This document shows, one piece after another, positions 1-11,657 of a stretch of 64,000 nt of DNA. How positions within the stretch are numbered: position 1 is the first letter of the stretch; each line of letters starts with the position of its first letter. The notes beneath the pieces are model-generated. The model was not told the DNA's origin. It did no database searches and was given only the letters and a program-made list of their open reading frames with translations. The position numbers and the translations under genes were made by a program. The stretch spans positions 248,001 to 312,000 of the forward strand of contig JANBPU010000004.1 in the NCBI GenBank assembly GCA_027575805.1, in the 5' to 3' direction. The stretch comes from Mycoemilia scoparia (lineage: Eukaryota > Kickxellomycota > Kickxellomycetes > Kickxellales > Kickxellaceae).

Positions 1-95
1 ATCTGTCTACATTTAGGCAAATATTATGCATGCAAAAACAGTTAGATACATTTATTCTGTCTCAAATAGCTCAGGGTATATATCATCAAGCTAAA

Positions 96-867
96 ATGAC
101 GGTCAGCCATCCTTACTATCCTACTGATTTGAGTCTTCCCGACTATGTTCCAGGCATCCCGACAGTGACTTCTTTCTTAATCCTTGGACTAGCATTTGTT
201 TTGGTCGTTCTTGTATCAAACGCGATGGCTAGTCACAACAATCTCAACAAAAGAGATCGCCTTAGTTTGTTTTGGCATTTTCTCTCTGGAGTCCTACATG
301 TATCACTTGAGTTCTACTATGTTATACATGTAAACGACATCACCTCTTTGGAAACACCGCTATCAGGAATGTGGAAGGAATATGCCAAGTCGGACTCGAG
401 GTATCTCACAAATGATCCGTTTGTTAGGTGCATCGAGACATTGACAGTTGTAAGTATACTCTTTCGAGAAAAAACTAGTCTAGACAAATATTGCACAAAA
501 AAAAAGGAAAAATATACATGATTAAAAAAACAAAATCTGACTGAGTCTAATACATTTATTAATAATGATATAGTCATTCATTGGGCCAATCTGTTGGCTC
601 ACAGTATACCTTACATACAGGAAAAGTCTCTCTAGATATGTAGCCGAGCTCATTACATCAGTTCTATATATATATGGCGTAATGTTATATTTGGGTACAT
701 CGTATTTCGAACAGTTCAAGCATGTTCGTCCTGAACCTTTGTACTTTTATGTTTACTTTATGTTGATGAACCTCCCATGGTTGATAGTTCCTCTTTATTT
801 GGGTGGCACTGCTATCGAAAGGATGCGTAGCTTGATGGCTAGCAGCGAAAAGCTAAAAGCTTCATAA
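96..867 (+). CDS. EBP: EBP-type sterol delta8-delta7 isomerase
   Basis: Two exons, 96..449 and 574..867, joined in phase 0 over a GT-AG intron, give 215 residues. The product is an emopamil-binding (EXPERA-fold) family membrane protein, which moves the sterol B-ring double bond from C8 to C7 in the ER. Seen directly: the stretch MWKEYAKSDSRY followed by CIETLTV, which matches the conserved family core (WKEYAKGDSRY, then CMET), then SFIGPICWLTVY after the splice, and four hydrophobic segments. The length is close to the roughly 230 residues of animal EBP. An in-frame ATG lies upstream at 30. I prefer 96 because MTVSHPYYP aligns with the family's N-terminus. The second exon depends on the splice at 573/574: without it the first frame runs into the intron and stops at 519-521. 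Most Dikarya use the unrelated Erg2 for this step. Confidence 0.9.
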
Positions 868-1504
868 ATATATTGACAATGATTTTTCTCGAGTATTATT
901 TAATACACTGACAAACAGTCAAGTATTAACCTATTGAATTCTGCTACAGATTTAACTTGACTAATACATTGTTAAAAAACTACTTTGATTATATTTTTCT
1001 ATCGCCACTTGGTTTTAAAATGATTCAAAATCCCTTATTAATTGGATTTATTCAATTTAAATCATGAAAATAAGAATTATATCATGTATATTTTGAAATC
1101 TTCACAAGTGCAAACAACATACCACTATAATTAAATGGAATTGAGAAACAGCAATAAAATGGGCTTTCAAATTATAAACAGCATCGTAGATCCCGCCTCC
1201 AATATCCAGAAACTAGGCTAAAAAGGACAAACATATTGTCAGAATGAACAGTTGTTTAGGGTGCTTGGTACTTGAGATAGAATCCAGAATGATATCGGCC
1301 AAATTTCCGTGCAATAATAGCCAGTATGCCTCCAAATAAGATGATAGAGGCCTGTACTTTGGGAAGTCAACAATCGTTGTCACGAAAATTACGCAAAGTA
1401 AGCAGAATTATACCCTTTAATCCTTCCCAAAATCGTCGGAACTTCAATCATGACCCTTTTCAGTTTATATTTTGGTAAAGAGAGTATTGTTCAAATTCTT
1501 ATTA
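868..1504. other. Intergenic region, possible small minus-strand gene
   Basis: AT-rich spacer between the tail-to-tail EBP and UPF2 genes. On the minus strand, an ATG at 1452..1450 opens about 20 codons (start MIEVPTILGRIKG). Further down, around 1360..1258, lies a hydrophobic reading frame containing ASIILFGGILAIIARKFG. No single splice joins both in frame with good sites, so I do not call a gene. The rest probably holds the 3' untranslated ends of both neighbours. Confidence 0.3.
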
Positions 1505-4500
1505 CTATCCTGTATTGTATTCAGACGGAAGACGGCTAGCTTGCGCAACATTGATATTGTTTTGACTAGCATTATTGCTGCTATTATTCCTAACAGCTAT
1601 AGCATTTTTCTTTTTTCGTGCATTTTCAAAGGTGAGTTTAATTCCCCTTCTCGCCATTTTGTTCTTCAGTTCTTCTTCGTCTCTCTCGACGGCCATCTGG
1701 TCATATTTTAGAACAAGCTGCTTCAACCTGTGCATTTCATGCTGATCAGCTTCTTGGCGAGCACGGGTCACAAGAGCTAATTTCGAGTTGGCTGGCATTG
1801 CTATACTCATTGTCTGCGGTTTCTGCTTTTTGCCAGTAAGAAGCGTAAACGGTACTATGTTCGTATCTTGGGGAGCCGAAGGTTCTTCAGAGTCCAAACT
1901 ATTGAGACTATATTCTCTAGATTGTCTTTGTGAGTGTGTTTGGGCACGTAAAAGAGACTTTTTGTCACGAAGGTGCGCAGGTATCGATATATCTAAAGTA
2001 GATGACTTTTCGAGCTTTCGAGATTCCAGGGATTCCATCATGATTTTATTGAATTCCTCATCAAACTCATCAATTTCCTGTTGGATGCTTATCTCTTTTA
2101 TTGCGCCTTGAAGTTTTTCAACTTCATCGTTGTTTGGTTGTTCTGGTGAACTCTCTGCCATTTGTTCCTTCTCAGATGGAGTAGGAGATGTAGAGATGTC
2201 TTTTATAGCTCTGTCAGCCGTCCCGGCGTTATTGCTATAACTATCATCCTGATCCTTTTCTGCTTTATTATCAGAGATACTTATACTAGTGGATTCGACA
2301 TGTTCTTTAGGCTCTTTAGCCATTCCGCTAACTGGCTTATTTTCAGCTTGATCAGATAGTGGTGTTAAGGCAAATCTAGGGTCTTTGGACATGTGTTTGT
2401 CTAAAGCTGCTGCTGCTTCGATCCAGGAATTTACTCGCATTGAGGTTAAGTTGAGAACTTCAAACATATTATCAATCATAAAATCAACATCCATGGGAAG
2501 GGGCTGATTCTTAGAATATGTGTATAGCTGCAAATACAGCAAATACTTTTTAAGTGTCTGTTTCTCCCTAGAGCTTTCAAGCAAGGGCCCGCACTGCTCA
2601 AGTATAATGCAGGAAAGCCTTATTCTGAAAAAGTCGTTGGGCAAGTCAATTGAGCAAGACCGACCAGGGTATGGGCGAGGATCAAGATGGCCAATGCTCA
2701 AAAGCATATGTAGAACTTCAAATACGTTTTCCGAACTTACAAGCCTGTAGTTGAATAACTCGCAAAGATAGCCAATTTGAGCAATTCGACGCTGGTTGTG
2801 TCCAAAGATGTTAGTTTCTGCACCACTCCGTATGTGTTCAAAGACAGAATCGATTACACACGTGACAAACCAGGGATAATATACCGACAAGGAACCCAAG
2901 AGCTTGGCCATGAGATAGATGTGGCCGTGTTTCAGCTTCCACACCTTTGTAAAGCAGTTTATCAGGGTCTTTCTGATATTCTGAGAGTCTGATCTACCAG
3001 ATTTATCCCATTTGAGTTTTAGCAACTTTTTGAGAACAAATCCACATTTGGAGCGAGACAAATCTGTATAAATGAGCTTTCTGATATACATTTCGACTGG
3101 GGTACGAAACTTGACCTTTCGGGTCAAACCAGTCCCAACTGGAGGCAAGCAGCGGAAGTAGGCATTGTCGATCAGCATGGTCAGGCGCTGATCATGCAAT
3201 ATATTCTTTCTTTTCCTTTTCAGAATACCCAAAAGCTTTGAAACGCGTTCGCTAACATTTGGCATCTTGAGCATAAAGCGGCCGCAAGATTCAAGGTAAG
3301 AGCATAAGACTTCAATACTTTGGCTGTCATTAGCAAACAGCAGCTGGTGAGCACAACTGTATGCTGTATATGAAGAGACAACTTTGAATTTGACTAGTTC
3401 GCCAATATAGCGTATGTTTTTAATGCGAGAATCTACTAGCCCTTTAACCTTTTTCTTTAGTAGCCACTGAAATTCGCTTATAAGTTGTTTTACCAATGTG
3501 TTACCGATCTCGGGAATAAAGGGGTGGAGTATAGCAATAAAGCGAGAATAGTAAGGCAATAGGCCCATCTTGTTTCGAGATACATCAGCTAATGCACGAA
3601 TAATCTTGGCGCGCGCAAACTTTACATTAATAAAGCAAAATTCTATGGCGGCCTGATCAACCATCTCAGTATTTATCATGAAAGGGAGACGAGTTATAAG
3701 AAGGTCTAGTCTGAGGCTTGCACTTCCCATATTAATAGACTCCTCAGCGGGGAAGTTTTTCTTAGAAGCATCAGTATCATCAGCATGACCATTGCTCTTT
3801 TCACCCGTAGTAGAGCTGTTGGGACTAGCTTCGTTATCCTCATTATCAAGTGAAGTGAAATTGTTGCGCTTATCCAAAAATTCCTGGTATTCCAAGAGAG
3901 ACTTTTCTTCTTTCTCTAGTTCATATGACTGGAGAGGCAGAATGGGCTTATCACTATTTGCAGGATCCTCAGAAAGATCAATACTTTCTATGTCTTCCTC
4001 ATTATCAAAATCCTTGGGCAGATCATCATCTTTTGGACTCTTAGAATCACCGTCGTTGGCTTTAAGCTTCTTTTTGTCCAACTCAAACATCACTGGAGGG
4101 ACCAATGACTCAATTGGTGGAAATGCTTCATAAAACTTGCGCTCTTCATCGTCATCCCAAGGCTTACCGCTTAATGAGTTGCCTTTATTATCACCAGGAA
4201 TAGACTGGCCAAAGTTGATGTCGACCTTGTTATCAAGCGAATCGTCGGACATGTCAGGAACGGTCAAGCCGAGATATTCTGCCGATTGATTAACTTGCTC
4301 AGAAAACTTTTCGTAAATGCTACTCCACTTTTTATAGCGCTCAACAACTGTATCACTCAATTGGCCCTTATTGAAAAGCCTTTCCTCGTTTTGCTTTTCC
4401 ATATTTTTGAGAGTTTTGTTCATTTTTGTAAGCTGGGATATCGATGAATCAAAGTACGAAATCACCAAGGACTTTATTCTTTCGCAATGATCCGGCCTCA

Positions 4501-5585
4501 CCACCTGGATATTCTCAATATCGAGCTTTATACTGGCTGCAGATTCTTCATACGAATCGCCCTTGGATAGTGCAAAGTCTTTGGCAAAATTTTTTATGAT
4601 GCTCAAATAAGCTTGGTGGTTGCGATGCTGATCGTGGTCATTTTCAAGTAAACAATGCAAAGCTCCATATACAATGCAGTATCCAGGGCTCTTTAATGCC
4701 TCAATTATGCTTTTACTACTCTTTGGTAAAGCCGATTCGCCATATGTCAACCCAACATGTCTTTGGACATCAGAAATTCCATCTGCAAACTCATCGATTC
4801 GCCAAAGCAAGCCAGAAAGGAACATCTCGCAAAGCACCCGGAGTACAACTTTCTGCCTAAAAGTTTTTGATTTGTCTTCTTTCTCCTTTTGCTCTGGAGT
4901 TAATGAAGCTAAATATTCAGCTGATTGTGGGGCGAGGGACTTCAACAACAGAACCACTAAATGAGGTGTAAATTTCTCTGAAAACCTGTAGTGGAGAGCA
5001 GATATGATCTATACGCCACAAAACAGTTTTAATTGTAAGTTGGATTCTCAAACATCTACACCCACTTATCCATTGTACCTGCTATTATAGGCGGATTGGT
5101 TGGATGGTATTTTAAAACTTACGTTTATTCCCGATACAATATCTGCTGATGACTTGCAGAGAAGGATTCCTTCCATGACTGCGGGAGACAACTCGGCCAC
5201 ATACTTTTCAAGCTTTAGCTGCTCAATGTCTCGCAAAATCTGTGCCTCGCCTTCTGCGCCAAAAATTGTTTTGCATTTCTTTATAAATCCTATATTCTTT
5301 TTCAGGTTAGCATCCAAAGCAAACGAACTTCCAGGAGCTACAACACAAGAAATTAAAAAAGATATTCGTGACGTGATTTAATATGTGACTTTTAACAATA
5401 CAAGACCAAAGAGCCGCAATAGTACCCATAAAGGCAATGAATTTCACATTTGAGATCCGGTTTTTTCGCATTGGCATTTAAATCATATATATAAGGTTGC
5501 TTTACTTACTGGTCTTCTTTAGCCAAACAGATACGTTTTTCTCTTGTAGCAATTTATGTCTGTCTCTCCTCGCATCAATTGCCAT
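1505..5585 (-). CDS. UPF2: UPF2/NMD2, nonsense-mediated mRNA decay factor
   Basis: Exons on the minus strand are 5585..5510, 5337..5123 and 5008..1505. They join in phases 1 and 0 at GTAAGT donors and TAG acceptors and give 1264 residues. UPF2 bridges UPF1 and UPF3 in cytoplasmic nonsense-mediated decay. Three MIF4G-type helical domains are visible. The first starts with LDANLKKNIGFIKKCKT at about residue 30. The second, around 525-740, contains LLITRLPFMI, AAIEFCFIN and LLPYYSRFIAILHP, typical of the family. The third spans about 740-960. A long acidic linker lies between the first and second. The C-terminal segment EFDEEFNKIMMESLESRKLE (about 1075) corresponds to the UPF1-binding region. 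The short first exon (25 codons plus one base) was chosen because only it restores an ATG and keeps the frame. Yeast NMD2 also has an intron near its 5' end. Confidence 0.93.
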
Positions 5586-6279
5586 ACTCTTTGAAACATT
5601 AGTTTATGCTCTAAAAAGGATATTATAAAATGTAGTTGCCCCTCGTTATTTTATTTTGACCTCTTTATATATTTGTAATTCTCAATGAATTCTTCTGTTA
5701 CTGTACGGGAATGCCATACCTTATTCGTTCAAAATAATAGGAAACCTTAACAAAGCTTGCGAATAAGAAGCAATTGAAAATTATTTTCAATATGGAATTT
5801 ACACTAGACTATGGCTGGTTTTAGAAAATTATGGTTCTAGCCCAGAGAAAGTCCCATAGTTGTGTCAATGTTTATAATAAAATCCCAAAAAAATTCTATC
5901 AGCCACAACCGCAATAGGCCTTTTATTATAATTACTATAGCTTTCTTCTATAGCACACATTATACCTTGCATGTAAAAGCCATATTTAACTGCGCAAGTA
6001 GTTCAAGCTTTGTACCTGGTGAAGTTTAAAACATCAGTGTCTTTGGAGGACACATTTTTCTAAATACTTTGCAAGTTTTAATTAGATGCTAGGGCCTAAC
6101 ACGGTGGTTATGCAACGAATGATACTAGTTGTTTTGCCGCATTCACTTTATAGTACTATAAAGGCTTAAATTTTGATTGTTGGCTAAGCCTGGAATGGAA
6201 CCAATTGAGATTATTAACAGAATACATAGAGTCCTTTGTTAAAAATAAACTGGGCTTCAATTTTTTTTAAAAAACACTA
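5586..6279. other. Intergenic region, UPF2 promoter side
   Basis: About 0.7 kb of AT-rich DNA between the start of UPF2 and the stop of RIX1, both on the minus strand. It should hold the UPF2 promoter and the RIX1 3' end. I see no open frame, RNA gene or member of the three repeat families here. Confidence 0.6.
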
Positions 6280-8553
6280 TTACTCCTCGTCCATTTCAGA
6301 GTCAGAGGCATCAGACACAATATCTGGAATTGCTTCCTCGTCGTCGTCATTACTTCCCTCGTTGTGACTTGTTATCCCTATGCTAGATTTTGTAAATAGT
6401 GATGGTATACTTTGATCATTGTTTCCCAAGTCTGGTTTCTTTGCACCAAGATCTTTTTCTGCTTCCATCTTAAGCTCTACCCCATCATGGTGGCTTTGTA
6501 CTTCATGATTATCTTCATCTCCGCCCTTGTTTATTGCGCCATCAAACGACGAATTGATTGAGTTAATCTCATCTCGTATTTTTGGTTTTTTTGATACTGA
6601 ATAAGAAGATTCATCGCCATTGGTAAAATCTTCTTTTCTTTTTGGAGAGTCATTTATCAAATTCTCTGTAGATATACCGGTGCTTGGATTGTACTCGTCG
6701 TTTTCCAGCTCCTGATGTGGTTCTTTGTTCAATTGATAGCAGGGCAGGGGTGGATGGACAATGGTTCTGCAAACAGCCAAGATCTCTAAACATAGTTGAC
6801 GAATAGATGAGGAGGGGTTGTAGAGCCCGCTGGCACATATATCCAAGATGTGTGGTAAAAGGGCTTTATACTGGGCAAAAGGCGATTGGACTGCTAGTAG
6901 TAAGTAATTCAAGATGGCGGTGTGGATTGGAACGGATGTCTCTATTTCAGCATTAAGAGAGCATGTGGTGATGGTCTTCAAAAGAAGTGCGTTCGAAATG
7001 TATTGACGATCAAATGCAATACGAGTTTGCGGAGGAACGCATGCTGGTGATGCCTTCATTATAGAATTTATGGACCTTGTAGCCTCAAGTGACAGGTCGC
7101 TAACAACAAGTCTATTTAGAAGACTACCTGCACTGATCATGTTAGGCGTAGAGCCTGTTGCCTTTGATCTCCTATCGCTACGTTGCTTTCTGGAGCCTGT
7201 ATTTCCACTCGACTTAGCCTCATCTGATTGAGATTCGCCAGACTTTTGGACAACGGAGTCTTTTAACAAAGAAACGTAGAAACTGTTAGGCAAAAGCGAT
7301 GCCAGACTAAGTCCATATACCTCTACCAGCACTGAAATCACTTTATATGTCGCTACCCTTGTGGCAGTAGAATTGCTTGAATTGGCATGAATCAAGAGCA
7401 CTGAGTCACATATCACTGGGATATAAGGAATTATGTGATTACGGAGACAAGTAACTAATACAAGCACAATTTTCAGGGCACATGTGTGTAGCTTTCCAGC
7501 AGCCAGCAAAAGCAACTGAAACTCTGTGCGATCTCTCCCGGGGACTATTTCGGATGCTTCGTTTAGGCTGCTTATACGTCGCACAATATAGACAATCAAC
7601 TCTACAGGGATGTTAACCGGTTGTGTGAAGGGTGTCTTCAAAAGAGAAGCAAGCAAACATGTCATGGAGCCAATGACATTCGCAAGCGTGGGGAAACTCT
7701 TGGCCGAGTCTCCTAAATCGGGCAGAACATCAAAGCAGGGAAGATAGCCCGGATTGCCACTGTTTTCTACAGACTCTGAAAGTCTATCGAGGGATTGAAT
7801 TATTGTTCCCAGACACAGGATGACATTTTCATACCACCGATCTGCCATGGCTTGTTTCCCACCAACTTGGCACAGCGAAGCAAGGAATTCCGACGCTTCT
7901 ATCGTTGTGCTTGGATCCGAATCAAATGTATACCCATTGAGATATCTAATCGATAAAGTAGTCGCTTTGCCCAGGCTTGGCCGAAATTGTACAGGGTAAT
8001 AGCTTGACGTGAATCTTAGCCCATCTAAAATATGCTTGATCAGCGCTGGGGACTTATCTCCCAACAATAATAATGCCTGGTTTATTTTTGGAACCAATGT
8101 GAGCGCTACATCTCTTTGAAGCTCAGAACTGTCTGCTATACGACTCAAGAAGCTCTTCAGGCTAGCTATTGCAACTATATGAGTTTGATCCAACTCCGAC
8201 TTATTCAATATTCCGACAAGATGCTGGCACCACTTTGCACTGTGCTCTAGAAACAGCGTCCATGATTGTTCGGCTGTCTGCTTCAGCAAAAGCACGCCAA
8301 CTAACCTGGCGCTCTGGACCCTGGATACTATGAGACTGTTCACGCGAGATACCCATTTATGCAATGCAATTTCGTACTTTTTATACACAGAGTCAGGTAC
8401 TTTTTCTGAGTTTTTGAAACAAAGTAAATTGTTGGTAGTAATTGTGTCAATTACGATCTTGACCTCATTGTGAACCTGGTCGTCGCTAGCCAAGTATGTA
8501 TTTACAAGTAAACTCAGCTGTCTCTCAGCATTTAAGACTAAAGTCTGCTCCAT
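6280..8553 (-). CDS. RIX1: RIX1/PELP1 family ribosome biogenesis protein
   Basis: Single exon of 757 residues. Rix1 (PELP1 in animals) is the helical-repeat scaffold of the Rix1-Ipi1-Ipi3 complex, which matures and exports the pre-60S ribosomal particle in the nucleolus and nucleoplasm. The N-terminal 450 residues are alpha-helical, with LHKWVSRVNSLIVSRVQSAR and PVQFRPSLGKATTLSIRYL as in the family's first domain. The C-terminal 150 residues are disordered. They hold basic clusters that look like nuclear localisation signals (SPKRKEDF, SKKPKIRDE) and end in an acidic tail (DDDEEAIPDIVSDASDSEMDEE, partly quoted here as DASDSEMDEE), a PELP1-like feature. The family is fast-evolving, so the assignment rests on overall architecture plus the N-terminal motifs. 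The start at 8553 is the first ATG of the frame. Confidence 0.75.
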   Translation of the reverse strand: MEQTLVLNAERQLSLLVNTYLASDDQVHNEVKIVIDTITTNNLLCFKNSEKVPDSVYKKYEIALHKWVSRVNSLIVSRVQSARLVGVLLLKQTAEQSWTLFLEHSAKWCQHLVGILNKSELDQTHIVAIASLKSFLSRIADSSELQRDVALTLVPKINQALLLLGDKSPALIKHILDGLRFTSSYYPVQFRPSLGKATTLSIRYLNGYTFDSDPSTTIEASEFLASLCQVGGKQAMADRWYENVILCLGTIIQSLDRLSESVENSGNPGYLPCFDVLPDLGDSAKSFPTLANVIGSMTCLLASLLKTPFTQPVNIPVELIVYIVRRISSLNEASEIVPGRDRTEFQLLLLAAGKLHTCALKIVLVLVTCLRNHIIPYIPVICDSVLLIHANSSNSTATRVATYKVISVLVEVYGLSLASLLPNSFYVSLLKDSVVQKSGESQSDEAKSSGNTGSRKQRSDRRSKATGSTPNMISAGSLLNRLVVSDLSLEATRSINSIMKASPACVPPQTRIAFDRQYISNALLLKTITTCSLNAEIETSVPIHTAILNYLLLAVQSPFAQYKALLPHILDICASGLYNPSSSIRQLCLEILAVCRTIVHPPLPCYQLNKEPHQELENDEYNPSTGISTENLINDSPKRKEDFTNGDESSYSVSKKPKIRDEINSINSSFDGAINKGGDEDNHEVQSHHDGVELKMEAEKDLGAKKPDLGNNDQSIPSLFTKSSIGITSHNEGSNDDDEEAIPDIVSDASDSEMDEE

Positions 8554-8814
8554 TGATTGTATATTGGATGAAACGGTAAAGCAAAAAGCAAGAGAGCAAA
8601 AATTGAAAATTTTCAGTCACTTTATTAATTTTCAAGATACCCATAATTGCATTACTCCTTCTTTAACGAAATTATTCTTAGTTGGACAAGCTTACTTTAC
8701 ATTCAATTGAATTAAAGAGCCCTACTTTTAAACTTAGTCGTCATAAGCCATAAGGGAAAGGATTCGAAATATTACATTAGGAATTTATAGCTGTATAACT
8801 GTCTAACTAACTAA

Positions 8815-10725
8815 ATGGTCAATGATCAGAGTGGATTGGCTGAAAAGCAGTCACTCCCACCTGCCCCGCCACTACCATATGAAGCACCCCAAGATGGTGC
8901 ATTGCCAAAAAGGAAATACACCTTTGAAGTTATAAAGGATGGAGCAATGGTTGACAATATCTATTTGCCATCAGACAAAGAGTTTGTTACCCTAGGACGT
9001 CTGCCGATTTGCGATATACCAATGGAACACCCTTCAGTATCCCGTTACCACTGCGTTATTCAATTCAGGGATGATGGTGAGGCCTATATATACGATCTCG
9101 GGAGTGGCCATGGCACTGTACTAAACAAACAGCGAATTCAACCCAAATCTTTTAAAAAATTAAATGTTGGTGATCAAATAAGGTTTGGATCGAGCACTCG
9201 AACATGGATATTCATGACCGATGATAATGAATACATTGAGAAAAAGGAGAGGGAAAAAGAGGAGCAACTACAAGAATACATTACACGTAAAGCAAGGCGA
9301 AGTGAAAGTGGAAATACGAGCGAGGAGGCAAGTGCAGCTAAAGGAAGTGGCTCTCAAGAAGATATGATGGATTCCATACACAGCGTAACATGGTAAGAAC
9401 CTAAAGAAATATGTCCATACATTTTTTCCGTTTATAATCAAATATTATATTTAATACTTACCAATTTATATTTGAATAGGGGATTTGGAGAAGATGCCAC
9501 CGAAAATGCTGGATTTCTTGGAAGACTTGACACAGATGGCCTGAATAACTGGGAACGAAAAGCAAATGCTTTCTATTACAAAAATCCAGTAAAATCATTG
9601 AAAACTTTTTTAGAGGATCGTGGGTATGATGTAAATTTTGAGTACAGTGAAACCGGAGTTGGTCCAAACTACTCCTTCATTGCCAAAGTTCGTATACCTA
9701 TATTAGACAATTCTGATATGCCGGTATTTGGCGAAGGCCAAAGTTCAAAGAAAAAGCACGCAGAACAATTGGCAGCTCTTGATGCTTGTGAAGTACTAGA
9801 CAAATGCGGGGCCTTCCAAAGCAATTCCACTGCTGGTCAAAAACGAAACAGAGCAGGAGGCTATTATGATAGCGATGATGAGCAGGATTCATACTATGAT
9901 CGGTCGTCAAAGCCCACAAAAAATCAACAAAAGAAATCTGAGCCAGAAACATTTGAATCCCTTACAGAGAAGCTATCATTAGTTGAAAAAACCATCCAAG
10001 AGCTTGAGACAAGACTGGAGAATATCAGCGACCATCCAACCCACACAAAAGAAACCGCCAAGAATGGTGCTGATGATGATCTGGATGCCTACATGGAATC
10101 ATTACAAAAAGATGAAACAGAGAAGAAACGTAAAAAAACTTTGCTAGAGCTATCAGCTGCCAATAAGGCAAGTATAATATAAGTCCCATATAAATAGGAC
10201 ATACTTTTCACCAAAAATGTGTCTAAGCAGCCATGCATTTGCTAATTATATATTGGTCTATTATATTAGGACAAGGTTCGGTTAGAAAGATTACTAAGAA
10301 TAGCAGCACCCACAACGAATTTCAAACTTCATGAATCCAACATCAAGTCCGAAAAGAAGTCATTAGAGTTGCCATCTGCAAAAAACATAGAAACAAAAGC
10401 TGAAAGTCAAAAAGAAGCTGTATTAGCGGGTCAGGATAATATCAATCCCCCCGTTACTACCACCACTGCTGCTAGCCAGGATGACCTTGAAAATGAAAAG
10501 CATGCACCTGAGGAGGAGAAAACAAAAGAAATTAAGCAATCTCCGCAAAAAAGGAGGAAAGTTGCTGGACCAGCAATGCCTCCTCCATCATCACCTCAAC
10601 AAAGCTCGGGGCACTCTCAAGTTAAAGCTAGCAACGATGGAGCCGATGCTGATGAAACGTGGGTTCCGCCTTCAGGGCAGACCGGTGATGGTAGGACATC
10701 TCTCAATGAAAAATACGGGTATTAA
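8815..10725 (+). CDS. Kanadaptin (SLC4A1AP) homologue, FHA-domain protein
   Basis: Exons 8815..9392, 9480..10167 and 10270..10725 give 573 residues. An FHA phosphothreonine-binding domain at about residues 55-130 shows LGRLPICDIPMEHPSVSRYH and DLGSGHGTVLNKQRI, with the conserved GR, SRYH and HGT residues. A dsRBD-like segment follows at about 227-295 (KNPVKSLKTFLEDRGY to SKKKHAEQLAALDACEVL). Next come a PETFESLTEKL coiled-coil region and the family-specific C-terminus WVPPSGQTGDGRTSLNEKYG. Kanadaptin is a nuclear protein associated with the spliceosome in proteomic studies, and its biochemical role is poorly defined. The first intron splits the Trp codon of TWGFGEDA. The second begins with GCAAGT, a GC-AG intron, which is needed to continue into DKVRLERLLRIAAP in phase 0. 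Confidence 0.92.
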
Positions 10726-11282
10726 AGCCCACATTCTAGGTTTGATTATGCTACTTGCCTGATACAAAAAGCTGAAAATAAATCGAAATAAAAATGAAAA
10801 CTTGTATTGTGAGCAATTTGAGATTATTACAAAAACATTCTGACAGATGCAAAACTTGGTTAAAGCTGTTTGTTTCAAAATAGCTGTTACAGTATCAGTA
10901 ATCTACCGCTTTATAACTCTTTTAGTCTGATTCAAGAGTGCCAGAATATTGTCGAATTGACCTATTTCCCCAATAGATTCGACAAGCTCACACGAATCAT
11001 TCAAATCATACATTGAGCTATCTAAGCATGACATGTTTTTGTTCAATTTTTTCTACAGCATCAAATTAATATGGCATGTCAAAGTTATGAATGTTACAGC
11101 GATGAAAAACCGTGGCGAAATTGGAAATTTATTACCTTTACATCTAATGACTTTATTATCGCACTTCTAGTCAAATCATTTGCTGTCTTCAAGTCAATCG
11201 ATACATGGTTATAGTGGTTTAGGGTCAACGATGCATACCCATGGGTCACTACAGGGTTAATATACATTTAGTATAAACTAAA
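10726..11282. other. Intergenic region between convergent genes
   Basis: AT-rich spacer between the 3' ends of the kanadaptin gene and the small minus-strand protein. Probably untranslated ends. No open frame, RNA gene or known repeat is visible. Confidence 0.6.
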
Positions 11283-11657
11283 CTAGAAATAGCAAACATC
11301 GTCAGATTTCAATATTTTATAGCCATACGTACATTTCTTGCTTAGAGTATGTAGTGTTTGCTCCTTTGTTTGAGGCTGGGATCTATCAAAAAAGCTCGAG
11401 CTGGTGCTCATCATTGAACTCCGACGGGACTCAACTTTATCCGAATGAGGAGAAAGTAGATACGTATTTGTAAAGTTATTTGGTGACAATGGTGGTGGTG
11501 ACTGAATTGGCATGGCTGGAAACATGTCAAGGGATGATGGTGGTGATGCGAGGCTTTGCGAAATCCCCCTCCTTTGCCCTTTATTATTGGCCTTGTCTTT
11601 GTTTGAATTTTTATTAGCGGCCTCCAGAGCTCTGTTTGATGTAGAATTTGAGCTCAT
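11283..11657 (-). CDS. Small serine-rich hypothetical protein
   Basis: A 124-residue frame that I do not recognise. It is polar and low-complexity, rich in Ser, Asn, Pro and Lys. A basic patch lies near residue 25 (KGQRRGIS), followed by a Pro/Met stretch (FPAMPIQSPPPLSPNNF) and a Ser-rich core (SRRSSMMSTSSSFF) that offers several possible SP and RxxS phosphosites. No membrane segment or cysteine cluster is visible. The C-terminal 15 residues differ in character and could be read-through into an intron or untranslated region. It is divergent with the thiolase gene across a 312-bp gap, so the two may share a promoter. Codon use does not mark it strongly as coding. It could be a small regulatory protein or a chance frame. 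Confidence 0.4.
   Translation of the reverse strand: MSSNSTSNRALEAANKNSNKDKANNKGQRRGISQSLASPPSSLDMFPAMPIQSPPPLSPNNFTNTYLLSPHSDKVESRRSSMMSTSSSFFDRSQPQTKEQTLHTLSKKCTYGYKILKSDDVCYF

Noticed and set aside
317..577. Minus-strand 86-codon frame opposite the EBP gene
   Set aside because: It lies antisense to the EBP first exon and intron, has no protein-family features and no promoter or splice context.
1788..2111. Plus-strand frames inside UPF2 (for example 107 codons)
   Set aside because: These are opposite-strand shadows of a well-supported gene, with no recognisable motifs.
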